Of a DNA stretch of 64,000 nt, positions 42,052-51,619 are shown piece after piece; positions within the stretch are counted from its first letter, which is position 1; each line of letters opens with the position of its first letter. The position numbers and the translations under genes are program-made. This stretch comes from Frondihabitans peucedani. GTDB taxonomy: Bacteria > Actinomycetota > Actinomycetes > Actinomycetales > Microbacteriaceae. The notes under the pieces were generated by a model. That model did not search any database. It was not told the origin of the DNA and worked only from the letters and a program-made list of their open reading frames with translations. The stretch covers positions 1,736,001 through 1,800,000 of the forward strand of contig NZ_BAABAU010000001.1 in NCBI RefSeq assembly GCF_039537585.1, in the 5' to 3' direction.

Positions 42052-43073
42052 CGTCGGCTCCGAGGGCTGAGGTCGATTCGTGGGTCGAGGGCGAGGTTGA
42101 CGAGATCCGCGACCAGCAGCAACAGGATGGACGCCGTCGCCGTCACCATGACCGCGGATTCGAGGACCAATAGGTCCTTTTTCTGAACTGAATCCACGAT
42201 CAGGGCTCCGATGCCGGGGTAGGAGAAGAGAGTCTCGACGATCACGTTCCCCGCGACCAGGTAGGCAAGTTGTCCTCCGAGGACCGCGACTGAGGGGACG
42301 AGGGAGTTGCGAAGAAGGTGGGCGCGGACGATCCTGCGGCGCGAGAGTCCTTTGAGTACAGCCGTGCGGTAGAACTGCGATTCCAGGCTGCCCACCGCCT
42401 GGGTGCGCACCATTCGGGCGACATAGCCGATCGAGGCGACGGCGAGGGCGATCGCCGGCATTGTCATGGCCACGAGGCGCGCGCCGATGTCCGTCGATGC
42501 GTCGACTTCCGAGTGGACGGGGAACAGCGGAACTCCGACTGCGAACAGGACCAGAAGAAGGGAGCCGGTGGCGAATTCTGGAATCGACGACAGGGACACG
42601 AGGGCGACGTTGATGCCTTGGTCCAGGCGGGTGCCGCGGCGTATTGCCTGAAAGAGGCCGAGTGCGATTCCGAAGAGGGCGATGAGGACGAACGCGTAGA
42701 TACCGAGGAGTACGGAGTTGCCGAAGCGGGGCCACATGACCGAGGCGACGGGCGCGTTATAGCTCAAGCTGGTTCCGAGGTGCCCGGATACAAAGCCCCC
42801 GAGCCACTGCCCGTACCGTTCTAGAGTCGAGCCGTCGAGCCCGTTGGCGGCCTTCCATCTGTTGATTTGCGCCTGCGTAGCGAATTGGCCGAGCGCCGCC
42901 CGGCCCGGATCCCCGGGAACAACTTGTACCAGCCAGAAGACCGCGGCCGAAACGATAAAAAGTACGACGGGAACTTCTAGGACGCGCCGCACGATCATTC
43001 GAGCGACGGGGCGCTGTTGTCGGACGCCGCGACCTGACGGGGCAACCGCGGTTAGAACACCTGCATCCGCCAT
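42048..43073 (-). CDS. ABC transporter permease, DppB type
   Basis: A 341-residue permease with six membrane segments. It opens with IVRRVLEVPVVLFIVSAAVF and carries the EAA loop (YRTAVLKGLSRRRIVRAHLL) and the VIVETLFSYPGIGALIVDSV end typical of DppB/OppB. It follows the binding-protein gene directly (ATG 3 bases after the stop), and overlaps dppC by 4 bp. Confidence 0.9.
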   Translation of the reverse strand: MADAGVLTAVAPSGRGVRQQRPVARMIVRRVLEVPVVLFIVSAAVFWLVQVVPGDPGRAALGQFATQAQINRWKAANGLDGSTLERYGQWLGGFVSGHLGTSLSYNAPVASVMWPRFGNSVLLGIYAFVLIALFGIALGLFQAIRRGTRLDQGINVALVSLSSIPEFATGSLLLVLFAVGVPLFPVHSEVDASTDIGARLVAMTMPAIALAVASIGYVARMVRTQAVGSLESQFYRTAVLKGLSRRRIVRAHLLRNSLVPSVAVLGGQLAYLVAGNVIVETLFSYPGIGALIVDSVQKKDLLVLESAVMVTATASILLLLVADLVNLALDPRIDLSPRSRR

Positions 43074-43075
43074 GG

Positions 43076-44635
43076 TCAGGACTTCGGGCTCATCCAGGCG
43101 CCGGTGTAGTCGACGTCGACGGCAAAGCGTGGAAGGTGCACGTTCTTGTCGAGAAATTCCCGGCGGTGTCCGAAGGCGGTGATGATGACCGGCGCATCAT
43201 CCCACTCGATCTTTGCAATCTGGTTGACCAGCTTCTGTCGTTCCGTCGACGTCGTGGCCGAGTCGTAGGCACTGGAGAGCGTGTCGAGTTTTGCGTTCGA
43301 GTAGTGCGAGGCGTTCCAGATGGCACCGGTCCGATAAAGGAAGTCGTTGTACTGGGACGGTGAGGGGCGTGACGACCAGTACGTGATGGTCGCCTGCGCG
43401 CTCAGCCAGGGAGAATTGGCGCCGGCCGCGAAGTACTGATCTGCCGTGAGCACGTTGACTTTTACGGAGAAGTTTTTGTATTTCTTCAGCTGCTGCTGGA
43501 TTTGCAGTGCCTGGGTCTCGTCGGTCGAGCTGGTCGTGATGGTGAAAGCGACCTTCTTGGAACCGAGGAGGCTGCTGACCTTGTCGGGGCTGGCATCTCG
43601 CTGCTTGAGCACGTTCGGCCTCACGGGGTCCGTCGGGCCGTAAACCGTGTCGTTTCCAAGGTCGGCGTTGCCGCCGTAGACAACGTTTTTGATTGCCTTG
43701 CGATCGAGAGCCCACGCGAGGGCTTGTCGTACCTTCTTGTCATTGAAGGGCTTCTCGTCGACGCGTAGAACGAAGGCGGAGAAGCCGGCTTCTGGCTGCG
43801 TGCGAACGACGTATTTCGATGGATCGAGGGCGGACGTGAAACTCGCCGGGATGGTTTCGCCGATCAGGGCGTCCTCCTGGCCACTTTGGAAGCCGAGGAC
43901 GCGTGCTTGCTGGTCCTTGTATTCGTTGACCTTCACGCCTGCAAGGTGGATGGCGCCCTTGTTCCAATAGGTGGGGTTCTTCTTGAACGTGATGCTTTGG
44001 CCGGCGGCGAAATTGGTGATGACGAATGGTCCCGTCCCGACTGGGTGGGCCTGCCAGGTTCCGGTCTTGTAGTCCGCGGGCAAGATCTGGGTGTTGGATC
44101 CGGCCAGGAGGTACGGGAAGTCTGAAAACGGCTTATCGAGGGTGAAGACGACGTGGCCGGGTGCGCCCACTTTGACGGATTTGAGGATCCCGGCGAAGGC
44201 TCCGGCGCCCGCGGAGACGCTGTTCGGTGCGATGACCCGATCGATGGTCGCGACGACATCGTCGGCCGTCATCGTGGAGCCTGTGTTGAACTTGACGCCG
44301 TCTCGAATGGCGAAGTCCCACGACAGTCCGTCAGCCGAGGCTTTCCAGGACATCGCCAGATCTGCGTGAGGCTTGTAGTCGGTTCCGACGCGGACCAGCT
44401 TTTCCGTCGCGATGTCCACGAGGGTTGTTCCGCCAGGACTGGCAACGGTGACGGGATCGACTTGTGTGCCGGGATCTACGATGCTGATCCGCAACGTCCC
44501 GCCGTCGACGATTTTGCCTGCTTGGCTGGCCTGCGGCGTGGCAGTTGAGCCCGAGCACCCCGCCAATCCGAGGGTTATTGCCGCGGCCGCTCCGAGAATA
44601 AGGAAGCGTCGACCTTTTGCTTCACGGTTTTTCAC
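43076..44635 (-). CDS. Extracellular solute-binding lipoprotein (SBP family 5)
   Basis: About 519 residues. A lipoprotein signal peptide ends in the lipobox LAGC near residue 26 (GAAAAITLGLAGCSGSTATP). The body matches peptide/nickel-type binding proteins: GGTLRISIVDPG, ATEKLVRVGTDYKPHADLAM, FAIRDGVKFNTG, DVVATIDRV and KVRQALAWALDRKAI. The GTG at 44635 with AGGGAG upstream is preferred over ATG 44656. It is the first gene of the importer operon and defines ligand choice, which cannot be told from sequence. Confidence 0.9.
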   Translation of the reverse strand: MKNREAKGRRFLILGAAAAITLGLAGCSGSTATPQASQAGKIVDGGTLRISIVDPGTQVDPVTVASPGGTTLVDIATEKLVRVGTDYKPHADLAMSWKASADGLSWDFAIRDGVKFNTGSTMTADDVVATIDRVIAPNSVSAGAGAFAGILKSVKVGAPGHVVFTLDKPFSDFPYLLAGSNTQILPADYKTGTWQAHPVGTGPFVITNFAAGQSITFKKNPTYWNKGAIHLAGVKVNEYKDQQARVLGFQSGQEDALIGETIPASFTSALDPSKYVVRTQPEAGFSAFVLRVDEKPFNDKKVRQALAWALDRKAIKNVVYGGNADLGNDTVYGPTDPVRPNVLKQRDASPDKVSSLLGSKKVAFTITTSSTDETQALQIQQQLKKYKNFSVKVNVLTADQYFAAGANSPWLSAQATITYWSSRPSPSQYNDFLYRTGAIWNASHYSNAKLDTLSSAYDSATTSTERQKLVNQIAKIEWDDAPVIITAFGHRREFLDKNVHLPRFAVDVDYTGAWMSPKS

Positions 44636-44731
44636 GTCGCACTCCCTCTGAATCACGGCTAATCTGCCACAAAGTCAACTTGTAGACGCCATAGTCAACC
44701 ACCGATTGCCTAGGTCGTCTACTATGCGGAC

Positions 44732-45769
44732 ATGGCGAATATCGAAGGCGGCCAGGTCCCGGCCGAAACGCAGCAAGTGGTCCTCGTTCGTGACGTCGGA
44801 GCGACGATTCAAACAGACGACTTTGAAGTCCGGTCGGCTCCCGTGCGGCCTCCCGAGGAGGGCGAAGTTGTCGTCCGGAATCTCGTGACCAGCGTCGATC
44901 CTTACCATCTCCGTCTTCTCCGTGGAGGCCAGGGTCATGGCAACCAGCTCATCGGACAGCCTCTGATGTCGAACTGCGTCGGCCTCGTTGTCGCGTCACG
45001 GGATGAGCGCGCACCAGTCGGCACGCAGGTGGCGACGTACTCGGGCTGGACCGAGTACGCGACTCTCCGGCTCGAGGACAACGACCTTGCTGATCCGGAT
45101 ATGGGGGACGAGCGCGACTGGATTCAAACGTTGGGTACTCCAGGGGTCACTGCTCTGATTGGTCTTCGAGACGTCGCCAGACTCCAGGGTGGAGAGGTCG
45201 TCGCAATCAGCGGAGCGGCTGGTGCCGTCGGTGGCGTCGCCGTCCAGGTCGCCAAGGCGGCCGGCGCCCGCGTCATCTCGATCGCCGGGGGTCCGAGCAG
45301 GGTACGCCACACCGTCGACACTCTCGGAGCGGACCTCGGCCTCGACTACACCAGCCCGGATTTTGACGAGCAACTCGCTCAGGCATCAGCGGGTGGAATC
45401 GACATCTTCTTCGACAACGTTGGCGGGAAGCTCCTTGAACGCATGATCGGGCACCTAGGCACCCACGGCCGCGCTGTCATCTCCGGGACAATCTCGACGT
45501 ACGCCGGCGGATCTGACAACGGCATCACGATCGACACCGCCGACCTCCTGCTGGAGCGAAAGATCGTGCAGGCGTTCAATGTAGGAGACCACTACGCCGC
45601 GAGCCTGCTCCCGGCTAGAGAGACGCTCGCGGCGGGTATCCGCAACGGGTCAATCAAGACAGTTGTCACGGAGTATGACGGCCTGGGCTCCGCCCCGGAG
45701 GCACTGGCGGCAGTATTCCGGTCAGGCTCGGGGGACGTCGGAAAACGCATCGTCCGAATCGGATACTAG
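44732..45769 (+). CDS. NADP-dependent MDR oxidoreductase (2-alkenal/leukotriene-B4 reductase-like)
   Basis: A 345-residue protein. It has the LTB4DH/alkenal-reductase N-terminal fold (VVVRNLVTSVDPYHLRLLRG), a Rossmann domain with ISGAAGAVGGVAVQVAKAAG and a FDNVGGKLLERMIGHL motif. It lacks zinc ligands. It reduces conjugated enals and enones with NADPH. It is divergent from the ABC importer; the 76-base gap holds TGTAGACG/CGTCTACT-type inverted words that may be an operator. Confidence 0.86.
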   Translation: MANIEGGQVPAETQQVVLVRDVGATIQTDDFEVRSAPVRPPEEGEVVVRNLVTSVDPYHLRLLRGGQGHGNQLIGQPLMSNCVGLVVASRDERAPVGTQVATYSGWTEYATLRLEDNDLADPDMGDERDWIQTLGTPGVTALIGLRDVARLQGGEVVAISGAAGAVGGVAVQVAKAAGARVISIAGGPSRVRHTVDTLGADLGLDYTSPDFDEQLAQASAGGIDIFFDNVGGKLLERMIGHLGTHGRAVISGTISTYAGGSDNGITIDTADLLLERKIVQAFNVGDHYAASLLPARETLAAGIRNGSIKTVVTEYDGLGSAPEALAAVFRSGSGDVGKRIVRIGY

Positions 45770-45901
45770 ACGCGAGCCTCCGACGATGGCGCGTAGATCC
45801 TGCCAACCAGTGCATCACATCATGCGCTTCATCCCGCGGAATCCCCTATGCCTGCCAACTCCTAAGGTGGTGGAACGCGCAAAGGTAAATGGGGGAACGC
45901 C

Positions 45902-47971
45902 ATGGACGTTGATCTTCAGAGGTCTGCTCGAGCCCGGCGCTACGCCGAAGAACTGCTGAACCAGATAGCCACCTCCAACTCGCCTAGGACGTTTGCTCTC
46001 ATCGGGCCTTGGGGCTCGGGCAAGACCTGGCTCCTCGAGGAACTCCTATCCGATGTTCAGAACCTGCCGGGCTGGATCGGTGACCACCACGTCATCGCTC
46101 GATTCGAGCCCTGGTACTTCTCCGATGAACAGTCTCTTTTCGCTGGCTTTGCCTCATTTCTTCTCCAACAAACCCTAAAAAAAGGCAGAGCCAGGAAGCG
46201 GGCTGCGAAACTCTTGGAGTTCGTCGGTCCGGCCCTCAAATTCCCAGCCATCGATCTCGCGGAGGCCGCAAACAAAGCGTCAACCGCACTCGGTGGCTCA
46301 AGCGCCCCACAGGCGATTCGAGCCGCCGTGAAGAAGGGGCTCGAAGACGCAGAGCGTCACGTTGTCGTCGTCATGGACGATCTCGACCGACTGAATCCTG
46401 ACGAGCTATTAATGCTCTTCAAACTGATCCGCCTTGTGGGTGACATACCTCGCCTTCACTATGTCCTGGCCTACGACGAGGAAACCTTGTTCCACCTGCT
46501 TTCTCAAACCCCGATCGCCTCCAACTCGAGCGAGCGGGCGAGACGCTATCTTGAAAAACTCGTTGACCGGCGGTGGGAGGTTCCAGAACTCACGTCCCGA
46601 CAGGTCGACGACCTCGTCATCAACCGACTTCCATTTCCGGACGCTTTCGAGAATCCCCAAGATCCAGGTGTCGGCTACCGCCTTGCCGTGCTCATCTACC
46701 AGACAGTGAAAACTCCGCGAGCTGCCCAACGACTCCTCGACACAGCCCTTGCCGTACCACAATCCATCCTTGAAGAGCTGCACCCGCAAGACCTCTACTT
46801 CTCGCTCTGGCTCCGCACGTTTGCTCCTGACCTTTGGAACATCATCAAGCAGGAGGCAGACCTACTCGTCGGAAATCGGACCTCTGTCTTTTCCTTCTCG
46901 GACGACAGCAGAAAGGCGGACGCCGAACGACTCCTCAAACGCCTTCGCGAGGCAGCGACGATGATCCCCGCCGGAACTGAAGCGATAGACCTACTCCTGG
47001 ACACCTTCCCGGCTTTCAATCGACTCGTCGTCGTGAATGCCAGCCGGACTTCTGTGAAGCCGCCTCGATTTGGAAATTCCGATTCTGTCGATAAGTACTT
47101 CTGGTTGGAAGTACCACCGGATGCAGTCTCCGACTTGGAAGTTCGCGCCCTCGTTCGTGAACTGCCAGCTACACGCGCCTCCGATCGGCTGTCAGAACTC
47201 CTAAACCACGCTCCTCGACTCCTCTTAGGTGCAATTCGCGGGGCCCTGGAAAAGGATTCAAGCGTCCGTGCTGTCGTCTTCGCCTATCTCGAAACAATCT
47301 ACAAACAACCCGGCATAGCCAACGGAGCAGGGCTATTTGGCTCCGTCGATAGCCTCATCAAGAGCGTCGCCGAAGACATCGTCAAATCGGCAAGCGAATC
47401 AGAACTTCGAGTAATTGAAGCTCGAGACGACGACTTAGGGAAACGTCGGCTTTTCATAGTCGTGGTCACCGACCTTCTAAGGGAGAAGTACCTGCCGGAG
47501 GGACATGTCAAGGAGTGGGCAAGGGAGTTGAAACCGAAGATCGTCGCTTCCCTGGAGCAGGCAATAGGCGAGCAGGCGGAGCGTCCGGCATTGAACGGAG
47601 AAAACATCACGATGCTTTTGCGCGTCGACCACGCGGCTGCGCAACAGGTCGCGATTGAGTCGATTAGGAGGGGCGTGTGGAATGGCGTCGATCTCGCCGA
47701 AATGTACGTGACGCGGACGGGCGATGCCGAAGAGTCCGGGCGCGTGTACTTCCACCCGCGCGCGGTCCGCTCGCATTGGGACGACGAAGTTCAAGCACTC
47801 ATGCTCCGAGATGCTAGCGGCATCGACATTCCTGAACAGTGGCTGCTAGACGGGCCGCCTCTCGTACTCAGTGGAAGCGCGTTCGAACAAGCCAGGAGAT
47901 TCATTGCTGCCTTCTCCCTATGCCATCCGGAAGCCGCGAGGATGATTGATGCCGACCGCGATGACGACTAG
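45902..47971 (+). CDS. KAP-family P-loop NTPase
   Basis: A 689-residue protein. Walker A (GPWGSGKT) is at 35-42, RFEPWYFSDEQSL at about 67-79 (a KAP hallmark), and Walker B with the KAP motif (VVVVMDDLDR) at 154-163. No membrane insertion between the motifs is seen, so this is a soluble KAP form. The C-terminal half is helical without known domain. The start has GGGGGA upstream. Its codon use is more relaxed than the neighbours (runs of A, frequent AAA/ATT), hinting at transfer. KAP NTPases are frequent in bacterial defence islands; a defence role here is inferred only from context. Confidence 0.85.
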   Translation: MDVDLQRSARARRYAEELLNQIATSNSPRTFALIGPWGSGKTWLLEELLSDVQNLPGWIGDHHVIARFEPWYFSDEQSLFAGFASFLLQQTLKKGRARKRAAKLLEFVGPALKFPAIDLAEAANKASTALGGSSAPQAIRAAVKKGLEDAERHVVVVMDDLDRLNPDELLMLFKLIRLVGDIPRLHYVLAYDEETLFHLLSQTPIASNSSERARRYLEKLVDRRWEVPELTSRQVDDLVINRLPFPDAFENPQDPGVGYRLAVLIYQTVKTPRAAQRLLDTALAVPQSILEELHPQDLYFSLWLRTFAPDLWNIIKQEADLLVGNRTSVFSFSDDSRKADAERLLKRLREAATMIPAGTEAIDLLLDTFPAFNRLVVVNASRTSVKPPRFGNSDSVDKYFWLEVPPDAVSDLEVRALVRELPATRASDRLSELLNHAPRLLLGAIRGALEKDSSVRAVVFAYLETIYKQPGIANGAGLFGSVDSLIKSVAEDIVKSASESELRVIEARDDDLGKRRLFIVVVTDLLREKYLPEGHVKEWARELKPKIVASLEQAIGEQAERPALNGENITMLLRVDHAAAQQVAIESIRRGVWNGVDLAEMYVTRTGDAEESGRVYFHPRAVRSHWDDEVQALMLRDASGIDIPEQWLLDGPPLVLSGSAFEQARRFIAAFSLCHPEAARMIDADRDDD

Positions 47972-47994
47972 GAGTCGCGCAAGACGCCACAGGA

Positions 47995-48016
47995 CGGGGC
48001 CTCCAAACGGGCCCCG
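47995..48016 (+). terminator. Hairpin after the KAP gene
   Basis: CGGGGCC and GGCCCCG form a 7-bp stem with an 8-base loop; the tail is not T-rich. Confidence 0.5.
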
Positions 48017-48053
48017 ATAATCCTCAGGAAAGACGACAGGTAGCCTGACGAAC

Positions 48054-48596
48054 GTGGACCTCTTCTGGCAACAATTTCTTCCTCAGCTAGGTTCCGCGGC
48101 TGTAGGGGGGTTGATCGGAATTGCCGGCACCGCAGTGGCGTTTCGATGGCAGAGGCGGGCAGCTTCCAATGACGCTCAGGACCGAGCCGTCGAGCACCTA
48201 CTCATGACGTTGAGTGACTTGGCGCGAGCGGCCGACAATTGGCAGAAGCAAGTAGCCATATCGACGTGGCAGCCCGGCGACCGGCCTGGGTCACACCCTC
48301 ATCCAGGTGGCGTGTCGATAGCCATTGAACTTCTCAGGCTTCGAACTCCGCGGCGTGAGCGAAGCACTGTCACGCAGATATCGGAAGCTTGGGACGTCAT
48401 TGCTCAGGCTCATGGCGGTCCTCTCAGCTCGGCCTGCGGATTACTAGCCGGAGCCGTGGTCTCCTGGCGGGACCGGGAATTGGCCGCCACTTTCGAGTCC
48501 TCGCTCCGAGTGGCGCAAACAGTCGCCCGCAATGCGGGAGTCGCTTCGGGCAGAGGTAGCGAAGGTCAAAGCAGCGCACCACCCCCCGGCGAGTAG
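48054..48596 (+). CDS. Hypothetical protein with N-terminal membrane anchor
   Basis: A 180-residue protein from a GTG. A single hydrophobic segment lies near residues 9-30 (LGSAAVGGLIGIAGTAVAFR), followed by RWQRRAASNDAQD, so it is anchored with its bulk probably in the cytoplasm. The C-terminal 50 residues are helical, then Gly/Ser/Pro-rich. Its 3' end overlaps the next gene by about 65 bp. No family is recognised. Confidence 0.5.
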   Translation: MDLFWQQFLPQLGSAAVGGLIGIAGTAVAFRWQRRAASNDAQDRAVEHLLMTLSDLARAADNWQKQVAISTWQPGDRPGSHPHPGGVSIAIELLRLRTPRRERSTVTQISEAWDVIAQAHGGPLSSACGLLAGAVVSWRDRELAATFESSLRVAQTVARNAGVASGRGSEGQSSAPPPGE

Positions 48597-49737
48597 TGAC
48601 GACGGACAACAGGACGGAAATAGCATCACAGACGCCGAAGCCAGGGCGAGGGACATCACCGAGATTTCATACCTCGGAATCCTCGCCGACTCATACTTCT
48701 CAGTGCGACTGGCCCGCCAGCTGCACAATCTTGGCGACGCCGGGCCCTACGTCGCTCACATCATGACGCCGTGGTGGTCCCTGTACATCCATGAACTTCG
48801 ACCCGGCTCGACATCTGCCGACCTCCTCACCGAACTTTCACCGGAAGCAGCCGAGGCACTCGAGCGCTCTCGCCACGGCCTCAAGATGTTCCTGGATACC
48901 AAGCGAGACATACATGCCTGCGAGGACTATTTCGAGGCAATCGAGCACGCACATCGTCAACGGTTTACAGGACAAGTGACCCCTCTCCTTCGCGGCCTAA
49001 CCAGGGACCTCGGCATTACGACCTATAGGCACACAAACGTGTCAACTTCCCACGGCGTCGCCTTCGCTACTGGGCTAGAACCGACGGCCGTGCTGAGCGA
49101 TGAAATGGGTCCAAGGCTGGGACGACTTTGGAATGAAGCCGGCGGGGCCTTCGCGATGGCAGCCTTAGCGACGGACGGTCCCCGGCCCGCCGTTCTAGAC
49201 ACATGGGATCCAGCGCTGTTCAAGCAACACGACAAGAAGTCCACGCGCTTCTACTCGACGATATTTACCGGCCGCGGTCATCCCCACCTCAACGCCGTCT
49301 TGCTCCACTACCTTGGGATGGTGAACGCGGCGAACATGCTGCTACCTGTCGTTTTCGACGTCAATGGAGACCAGTACGCGCTCTTCAAGATTCGCTACCT
49401 ACTGACGTCGCACGTCCTCGGGTCACTAAAGCGATTGTCGTCCGACCCGCGAGACCTCGACTCAAAATCTGCAACGCACCTTCGCCATCTCGTCGAAGAC
49501 ATCCCATCACCTGTGTCAACCAGCCGCCCATGGTTCCGCAACCTCCTCGTCCACTACGAACCGAACTCGAAGACGGACGTCTCGCTGTTCAATCCTCAAC
49601 ATCTGCTCGCCGGGCTGGCGAAGATCGCAGAGGTCCCCGAGGATGTGAACGACCTACTCGCCGGGGTCAACTCCAATCTTGAACACCTTGCGAGCGGTCT
49701 CGAGGCTTGGATGAACGCAGGTGCCCGAGCGGCGTGA
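48532..49737 (+). CDS. Hypothetical protein
   Basis: About 401 residues starting inside the end of the preceding gene; the first 35 residues are polar and the start is uncertain, although no other start fits. The body is mainly helical with conserved-looking stretches (ISYLGILADSYFSVRLARQL, HLNAVLLHYLGMVNAANMLL, FKIRYLLTSHVLGSLKRL). No motif of a known enzyme was recognised. It is coupled to the anchored protein upstream and follows the KAP gene on the same strand; it ends at the terminator at 49808. Confidence 0.6.
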   Translation: MRESLRAEVAKVKAAHHPPASSDDGQQDGNSITDAEARARDITEISYLGILADSYFSVRLARQLHNLGDAGPYVAHIMTPWWSLYIHELRPGSTSADLLTELSPEAAEALERSRHGLKMFLDTKRDIHACEDYFEAIEHAHRQRFTGQVTPLLRGLTRDLGITTYRHTNVSTSHGVAFATGLEPTAVLSDEMGPRLGRLWNEAGGAFAMAALATDGPRPAVLDTWDPALFKQHDKKSTRFYSTIFTGRGHPHLNAVLLHYLGMVNAANMLLPVVFDVNGDQYALFKIRYLLTSHVLGSLKRLSSDPRDLDSKSATHLRHLVEDIPSPVSTSRPWFRNLLVHYEPNSKTDVSLFNPQHLLAGLAKIAEVPEDVNDLLAGVNSNLEHLASGLEAWMNAGARAA

Positions 49738-49807
49738 CGCAATCACTTTCTTCACGAGCAGGGACCACGCCGCGAACGCCGTTCCCGGCTCCAGGGCACC
49801 GCAAGGT

Positions 49808-49828
49808 GGGGCGGACCCTATCCGCCCC
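49808..49828 (+). terminator. Intrinsic terminator
   Basis: GGGGCGGA and TCCGCCCC form an 8-bp perfect stem with a 5-base loop, followed by CCCCTTCTTC. Confidence 0.7.
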
Positions 49829-50323
49829 CCCTTCTTCTCACCCCTTATCGGGTTCTAGAAGTCGTTCCAGTCCTCGTCAGCGAAGTGGAGGTTGTCGAAG
49901 CAGGTGTGCTCCAGCTCCGGCTCGGCGTTTCCGGTCTCCTTCATGCCCCGTAATCCCGTGGGCGGCGAAGGCGATCCTGGGAGCGAGGCGCGATCGACTT
50001 GCACCCGAACGCAAGCCGACCGCCCGCGCCGAGACCCATGGGAAGGTCAGGGCGCCATTCCGCGCCGAAACGCAACGGGGCTAAGCCGAGCGTGCGCCAC
50101 ACGTCGCCGTCGCGCACGGGTTGTTGAGCGGTAGAAACTACGCCAGAAAGCTGGCCAATGAGACGTCGCTTTCTTGTTGGTCAGCTCATGGCCGCCCTCG
50201 GGGAGTAGACAACCGGCGAGCCCAGAAGGGCAGCAGACCTCTCGAAGAGCCCGGCAGACACTTTTGGAGCGTCGTCGGCGCCGTCCGACCTCGATGCGGC
50301 GGCGTGGGCCATACGGTTAGCCC
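49829..50323. other. Gene-poor stretch ahead of the DUF4062 gene
   Basis: No convincing gene. A 29-codon minus-strand frame (49855-49944, ending LHFADEDWNDF) looks protein-like but has no usable ribosome-binding site and could be the tail of a lost gene. Confidence 0.4.
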
Positions 50324-51403
50324 ATGGAGAGACGGCATCAGGTGTTCATCAGCTCGACCTTCGTCGATCTCAAGGAGGAACGGAAAGAGATCATCCAGAC
50401 GCTTCTGGAAATGGACTGCATCCCCGCTGGCATGGAGATGTTTCCGGCCGCCAACGAGGACCAGCTCACTCTGATTAAGGGCGTCATCGACGAGTGCGAC
50501 TACTACCTCATCGTGGTCGGAGGTCGATACGGCAGCATTGACGAAGCCGGTATTAGCTACACCGAGCAGGAATATGATTACGCCGTGTCGCAAGGCATCC
50601 CGGTGATGGGTTTCGTGCCGAGCAATCCGGACCTCATCCCGCAGGGCAAGACCGACAAAAACGACGCCGCCGCCGCGAAACTCGCCGAGTTCAAAGCAAA
50701 AGTGCAAACCAAAATGACCAAGGAATACAGCAGCCCTGAAGATCTCGGCGGGAAAGTCGCACGATCCCTCTCCCAGCTGCGAAAGACTCATCCGCGTCCC
50801 GGCTGGGTTCGAGGCGACCAGGCGATGACGCCTGAGGTGCGCGCAGAAATTGCGGAGTTGAAGGCCGCTGTCGCACGGTTTGAAAAGGAGCAAGCAGAAG
50901 GGTCGGCAGGCTCCGCTGAGACCATCGATGAGACCTTCGCCCACGGGTCGGAAACAATCGAGTTGAGCTTGATACACAAGGGCTACTACTCCTACAAGCA
51001 CCTCGAGGAGCAGGGTACTCTCGACTACACCTGGGACGACCTCATCGAACTGCTTGGCCCCTTCATGCTTGATGAGGCACCCGAACCCGTCCTCCGAAAG
51101 ACACTGAACCAGCACATGCTGCACGACGTCCAAGAGGATGTCGAGGGGTGGGAGAATCACTGGTCGAACCAGGCTGTCGAGATCTCTGACCGGTCGTGGG
51201 GTTCCGTGACGGTTCAGCTTCGCGCCCTCGGCGTGATCTCCACCGGCAGCAAAAAGCGGACCGTCAGCGACAAAGCTGTCTACTGGAAACTGACACCTGC
51301 AGGCGACCGGTATCTCGTGGCACTTCGAGCCGTCCCGCATGACCCCAACCACGCACCCAAAAGGCTCACGGACGAAGCGCCCCCGACAATCGCTGCTCAG
51401 TGA
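50324..51403 (+). CDS. DUF4062-domain protein
   Basis: A 359-residue protein. The N-terminal 150 residues match DUF4062 (QVFISSTFVDLKEERKEIIQ, then EDQLTLIKGVIDECDYYLIV, GGRYGSIDEAGISYTEQEYD), a TIR/STIR-like fold found at the front of signalling and defence ATPases. A coiled-coil-like segment (VRAEIAELKAAVARFEKEQA) and a C-terminal winged-helix-like region (WGSVTVQLRALGVISTGSKK) follow. No NTPase domain is attached, so it may act with a separate partner. The start is fixed by the family N-terminus, although its ribosome-binding site is weak. Confidence 0.82.
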   Translation: MERRHQVFISSTFVDLKEERKEIIQTLLEMDCIPAGMEMFPAANEDQLTLIKGVIDECDYYLIVVGGRYGSIDEAGISYTEQEYDYAVSQGIPVMGFVPSNPDLIPQGKTDKNDAAAAKLAEFKAKVQTKMTKEYSSPEDLGGKVARSLSQLRKTHPRPGWVRGDQAMTPEVRAEIAELKAAVARFEKEQAEGSAGSAETIDETFAHGSETIELSLIHKGYYSYKHLEEQGTLDYTWDDLIELLGPFMLDEAPEPVLRKTLNQHMLHDVQEDVEGWENHWSNQAVEISDRSWGSVTVQLRALGVISTGSKKRTVSDKAVYWKLTPAGDRYLVALRAVPHDPNHAPKRLTDEAPPTIAAQ

Positions 51404-51619
51404 TTTCCCGCGGTCGGACCTCCCCACGACCCATCATGCGGGTCGGCGAATCCCTCACGGAAACGATCGCCAAAGCCTGAACGAGATTTGGGGCACCTTC
51501 GCCCCGTCGGAGCATCCGCCAAGCAGAAGTGATTCAGCCCGACCCAATGCGGCGTCACTCTCTGAAAGACGGGTCGAACTCAGTGAGGATGCGCGAGTTC
51601 AAAGTCCGTCGTGCTGATT

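Noticed and set aside
49855-49944. 29-residue minus-strand gene
   Set aside because: Protein-like tail but the GGGG ahead of the ATG is too close and no partner or homologue is recognised; kept only as a possible remnant.
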